This document shows positions 59,545-64,000 of a stretch of 64,000 nucleotides of DNA, piece by piece. The notes under the pieces were generated by a model. It saw nothing but the letters and a program-made list of their open reading frames with translations, was not told the DNA's origin and did not search any database. The translations under genes and the position numbers were made by a program. Source of the DNA: Psilocybe azurescens (taxonomy: Eukaryota; Basidiomycota; Agaricomycetes; Agaricales; Agrocybaceae); assembly GCA_023853785.1 (NCBI GenBank), contig JAJIRX010000567.1, positions 124,001 to 188,000 of the forward strand, in the 5' to 3' direction. Numbering within the stretch: the first letter of the stretch is position 1; each line of letters opens with the position of its first letter.

Positions 59545-59880
59545 ATGGCAGCCGTGTGTGTGAGTACATTTAATTACTTGCGCTGCTGATCCATCCAGTG
59601 TTTTGAGCCTGATGGACGATGTGTTTCGCTGCAGAGCACCGTTTCAACCTCGACATTCACTCACCAGTCAAATCGCTGCACCGGATTGTTGTGGCATATA
59701 CATAGAGCCAGCGGAGTTGGATATGATGTGGTACCTTCCGTTGCCGATTGTCGGGTAAATGTTGTGCGTCCCATGTCTTCTTTCCTCCCCCTTCGCGCTC
59801 GGACACGCAGGCTCCGACGCTCACGCGTCTTCCGACATACGCACGAACTATATCTCTCTTCTCTATTTTCCTTCAACTGA
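59545..59880 (+). CDS. Candidate small cysteine-containing protein (doubtful)
   Basis: An ATG at 59545 (context CAACATGGCAGCC, with TATAAATT just upstream) opens five codons ending at a GTGAGT donor. An acceptor (CATCCAG) at about 59598 reopens the frame: CFEPDGRCVSLQSTVSTSTF and onward through LLWHIHRASGVGYDVVPSV to a stop at 59880 or a further GTAAAT donor. Several cysteines are present but no signal peptide is seen. The TATA sequence is too near the ATG to be its promoter. Unrecognised; could be chance. Confidence 0.22.
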
Positions 59881-62800
59881 CCTCCCTAGCTAAATCGACC
59901 CCAGTCCCTATCTGGCTTCCCTTATTATTGGTCGGCGGATACGGCCACGGGTCCCCACGAGATACCCGAGGACTCGTTACCGTGGTCTGTACTTTCTTGC
60001 ATAGGCAGAGGCATTACGAGTATCTATCCCTGCATTAATTCCACATTCGCTGTCTTATGCTCGGTCAATCTTGATGGTTGACCCCGCTTCAAATAATCTT
60101 AACTGGCACGCTAACAACACATCGCACGCGGGTTCATTATCAACGGATAGCTCTATCATGTAGACAAGCGACCCACATAATTTGAAATCGAGCCATGCAC
60201 ATTGGACTTTGACTGTTCTCATGATTTTTGATGCATCTACTGTACGAGTGGTCTTCTACCGGGGTGCCACTTTAGAATCATTCACTCAAATTCTCCCGCT
60301 GTATTTTTTTCTCTTCTCAACCATCTTTTAATGTTGGACTTTGTACGCCTGATGCTTGATTTTTATTTTCGGCCACAGCTGGAGTGGCTCTGATATTGAT
60401 CATGATCATGATCCACTGATCTCCGTCTTGCAGCTGAAGTTTTGCAGAGGTCTCCTAAGTTTGTGTGCCAGTTTCAGGTAGGACACAAGAAGGGTTCACT
60501 TATCCTAGCTCTTGCTTCTATGCATTGTTCTGGCTGTACTCGAGGACAAAAAATTAGATGCTCAAGGCATCCTGAATGACCGTTCAAGTTCAGCTATTTT
60601 TATACGCGAGATGCAACTGCCCACCATGTCATATAAATATACCGGTGACATGTTGAAGTCACTATACGCTGTTAAGGAAACGTTTTCTCGACGAAGTTTC
60701 CTCTTCCTTGCCCACAGACAAGGCAAGACAGCGAACAGTGAACAGCGAATACTAACGGGACGTCAATAAATTAGATGTCAACGCCGGTGCCGAATACAGT
60801 CGAGCTCCCAGAGTTCTTTGACATATTTCTTTGACATATTCTAGTACGTTATGATTTCCACCGACTCCAATACGAAGGCGCAAGCGCAGTTTTTACATTG
60901 ACCGGTCACCGCATTGGCATACGATTGACAATTGTTCAAAGTCTTAGTTCGTCGTTACCGGGCATGCCAGGTGCATGCCGTATCTATTTTTGCCATTGAT
61001 CCATTGAGAAGGCTGCAATCGAGTCGCAGATTCTGTGAACCAAGCTTGATTTACAGAGCCGAGGACTTCAATCTGGGGAGGGCGGTGGGGATATCACCCA
61101 CATGCGCCCCACCGTTGCACCCCGCCTCCGCCGCGGGGTATCGCAACACGTGACCTGTCGGTCGTGGGTTGGAGGCGGGTTGGAGCTCGGATGCCGATGG
61201 CCACGAAAGTCGAGGCAGAGAAATGCTGACATACCCGTGGATTAGCCTTTGGTCCTCGGTAGATATTGACCGAATATCCAATGATACCACAGTCATTCAC
61301 TCCAGATTCTGCAGGGGCGCACTATCTCGGGGAGTTTCCCTTATCCAATCTGATGACTTTCAATCACCGATCATCAGGAATGAGATAGACCAGGAGTTCA
61401 TGATGAGGTGTGCCCTTATGCGAAGCGCTATGTGGATCCCGGGGCCATGTATAGGTAGGAGGGGTAAAACTATTTGAGCACGAGTGACTTTAATCGGTCG
61501 CGATTTCAACTGGTACGTTCAATCAAGTTTCGTTACCCTTATCTTCGGCCACCTCCACACCGTCGTCGACCAATGAGAGGTTAAAAAATATTCTTGAGAG
61601 AATATGTTTCTGTGAGCAGCGTGTTAGCCTCTATAACTACGAGGAGAGATTACAGAGGAGTCAATAGATATGATTGACTAACGCAATACACTGGTGCTGA
61701 TTCATTAGTAAAAATGTACTCAAATAAACAATTCTATCTCTTCCAGCCTACAGCCTTAGTAATCAATGGTGAGATTGCCCTCGGTTTTCCGAAGAGTCAG
61801 CAGACTGTTCAACTGACCTAATCGTGAGAGTGCGCACATTTTTTCCCAGTTACATATACTGCAGGGCGACACTGGCGCGCGAGGTTCCGTATTCTGTTCC
61901 ATGTACATATCCATCTTTCTTCGTGCGCACTAAGCTCAGACAGTCCACGGAGTCCGTCGGCTTCTCTCTTGATTCCAAGGGATCCCAGGGTCGATGTGAT
62001 TTTTCCTACAGAATCTGGTGGCCTCGACCTCATAGACTCTAGAGCAATATTTGTGAATGTCCGGCCTGAGTGCTCGATAATCGCTTGGCCGGAAGAACCA
62101 GCTTGGGCAAAATGGGTGCGAATTTCGAAAGTCCTAAATTTTGCCTAAATTTGTGTTAGTAATAGTGCCATTATTGTACTCATTGGTTTCTTAGATACCT
62201 TGTCGTACTCGTATCTGCTAATGTTGCCTCAACTTTTCTCCAAATATTTGTGCTTCGCAAACCAAATTGCAAGGCCTCAGCGCTTGGCAGACTGAATGGT
62301 GTGTTGCTAGACTATGTCTGCGTCACATATGAAGGGAAAATTCTCAAGCGTATGTACGCTAGTCGTTTTATGTCTGACTCGGTATTCATGCTGTGGGCCC
62401 TTGGCATACCAATTCGAAGGCTCGGCCGGCCTCTGATAAAGATTGTAGGTGGGTGCTGTGCGCAACGCGCATTGCGTAATATTTTAGATTTTTTCCCCAC
62501 GGACGGGCATGGCGAACGGCCTTTGCAACGCAGCCTTGTCGAGTCATTTCACGCTCGTTCACATAGCTTCCCAGTGTATATCAGTTGACTCCAGCTACAC
62601 CGAACGCGCATGAGAATGCGTAGGCGAGTCAGCTCAGCCAAGATCCCGACGCACGGCCGTACCCACGATGAACATATCTCCTCTGCGGTCTTCTGCGGCG
62701 TCTGTCTCCTCTGACATGCATGCGCAAATGCCACGCATCCACGTCTCTCTGGAGATGTGAATTCCAGAATTCGAATGTTCTTCCAAGATTTTCTCTAATT

Positions 62801-64000
62801 TGGCCTGGTACTGTGGACGCCGAGCTGAACTGACTCGGAAATTCCGAAATACACTTGTAGTCACGTACGGCACCAGGCAAGCTAGACGTCTGGATCCAGA
62901 ACCGTGCTTGCGCTCACGCGAATGATATTGGATCTGAAAACGTTTCTTCATACATATGATGGGCTAAAAATGACCTTAATGCTCTGGTCTGACAGTTCAA
63001 CGGTCAAGTGCGCACTCTTGACACCAGTGAGGGTCACGGTTTCCAGCTCCGGCACAAAGGAAGAATTAACCTCCTTGATGTGGGCTCTGGCCACGACTCA
63101 CTATATCGTTCTGCATAAATGAAGCATGAAGGTACCATCAAAGGTCTCAGCATTGACTCGATGAAAATATCAACCTACTTGAAAGAATTCAAACGCTTTC
63201 TGTACTCTCACTGCGGTTGGCCTAGGCTTCCCTTCTGGATGACATGGATCTACTAGGCGCGCCTGACTAACTCTGATATAGGATAGATTGTACTTCTCCG
63301 TTTTAATACTATGTACGCTTAGGCTTGGGCTAGGATCTTACAAGCGCTGTGGCGAAGTGCAACGGGCAGCGTGCCTTCACCTTTCGGGTTATACCGAGGA
63401 AAGATATCTGACAAACGATGTAGCTCGATTATGTGTATGACATTACGCTTGTGAAGATATTTAATAAAGTGGTTTAACGCTCAAGTGAACGTTATTCATT
63501 GTTTGTTTTTTGTTTTTTTTTTAAAAAATTCTGTTTATTATCGTGCTACAAGCAGACGAAGTGCTAAGACGTGCGGGCGTAGAAGTACATCACTCTACGC
63601 TATTGTATTTACTAAGACTCAAATCATTGAGAGCAGCGAACTTGTATATCTAAGGGTCCATTTTGGGGTACAGGAGTTATTCATTGTTTCTATGGGCTCA
63701 AGACTGACAAAGTTGTTATCTCCGTGTCCAGGGTCAATAACCAGTGGTGAGTGCCCCTTGTTTTGGACGTTATTATTCATGTAGCTCACTTCCACTCTCA
63801 GATTTGTTTCGGGATGAAACGACTTGGTCAGCTTTCCGAGCCCATTGAGGAGTAAGCAAAACTATTATGTCTACGACTTTTCAATTCTTCTTGTAATGCC
63901 CAAATGAGTAAGCAACACCATTAACAATCTCTATCCTGATATCCGAAGTATGCTCACTACTTAAAATGCCTTAGCTCGCGCACCCGATATCTCCAAATGG
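59881..64000. other. Gene-poor right end of the window
   Basis: About 4.1 kb with no supported gene. A GC-rich patch lies near 61075-61190 and a T-run near 63506-63520. I see no repeat, RNA gene or element end. Confidence 0.4.

Overview
The window looks like nuclear DNA of a filamentous basidiomycete, most likely an Agaricomycete. Genes are split by many 42-70 nt introns with GTNNGT donors and short AG acceptors, the F-box and HNH-nuclease relics are of the kind common in mushroom-forming fungi, and TIR DNA transposon remnants are scattered between genes. No rRNA, tRNA, CRISPR or bacterial-style operon was seen.

Layout. 1-2351: two tandem NmrA-like NAD(P)-binding genes; the first is cut by the window edge, which falls on an intron donor. 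3338-7241 (-): a very large disordered Ser/Pro-rich protein whose ATG is itself split by an intron. 7643-12915: decayed material, namely a protein tail of an unknown repeated family, a 2.67 kb CpG-poor TIR element with a broken mobile-element ORF, and an F-box pseudogene. 13548-16038 (+): a Trf4/5-type nuclear poly(A) polymerase. 16411-17785: an HNH-nuclease-like relic and a second copy of the unknown tail. 17903-23228: two head-to-head paralogues of the DUF4140/DUF4139 (MuiA-like) family, both with an Arg/Ser-rich insert. 23428-24041: a hAT-type MITE with a perfect 8 bp target duplication. 25131-28068 (+): a secreted FAD-linked (BBE/VAO-type) oxidoreductase in 17 exons. 28676-29125 (-): a small unknown protein. 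29421-31479 (-): a Baeyer-Villiger-like flavin monooxygenase. 32845-36460 (-): a choline-transporter-like (CTL/PNS1) membrane protein. 52098-53196 (-): a Pcl/Pho80-type cyclin. From about 36.5 kb to the end only the cyclin is convincing; this stretch also holds a degenerate repeat array (about 37.2-38.2 kb) and a PIF/Harbinger MITE (55306-55845).

The most useful observation concerns sequence quality or gene decay. At nine places, on both strands, a reading frame slips by exactly one missing base, nearly always in or beside a short homopolymer. In four genes (the large disordered gene, the HNH relic, the second MuiA-like gene and the FAD oxidoreductase), adding exactly that number of bases makes the summed exon lengths divisible by three. 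Five other spliced genes in the window close perfectly with no correction. This pattern fits homopolymer under-calling in the assembly better than independent pseudogenisation, though the F-box and HNH copies carry real decay as well.

The neighbours do not form an obvious pathway. Housekeeping functions (RNA surveillance, cell cycle, membrane transport) are mixed with redox enzymes (NmrA-like, FAD oxidoreductase, flavin monooxygenase) and mobile DNA. All spliced structures were read by eye and need transcript support.
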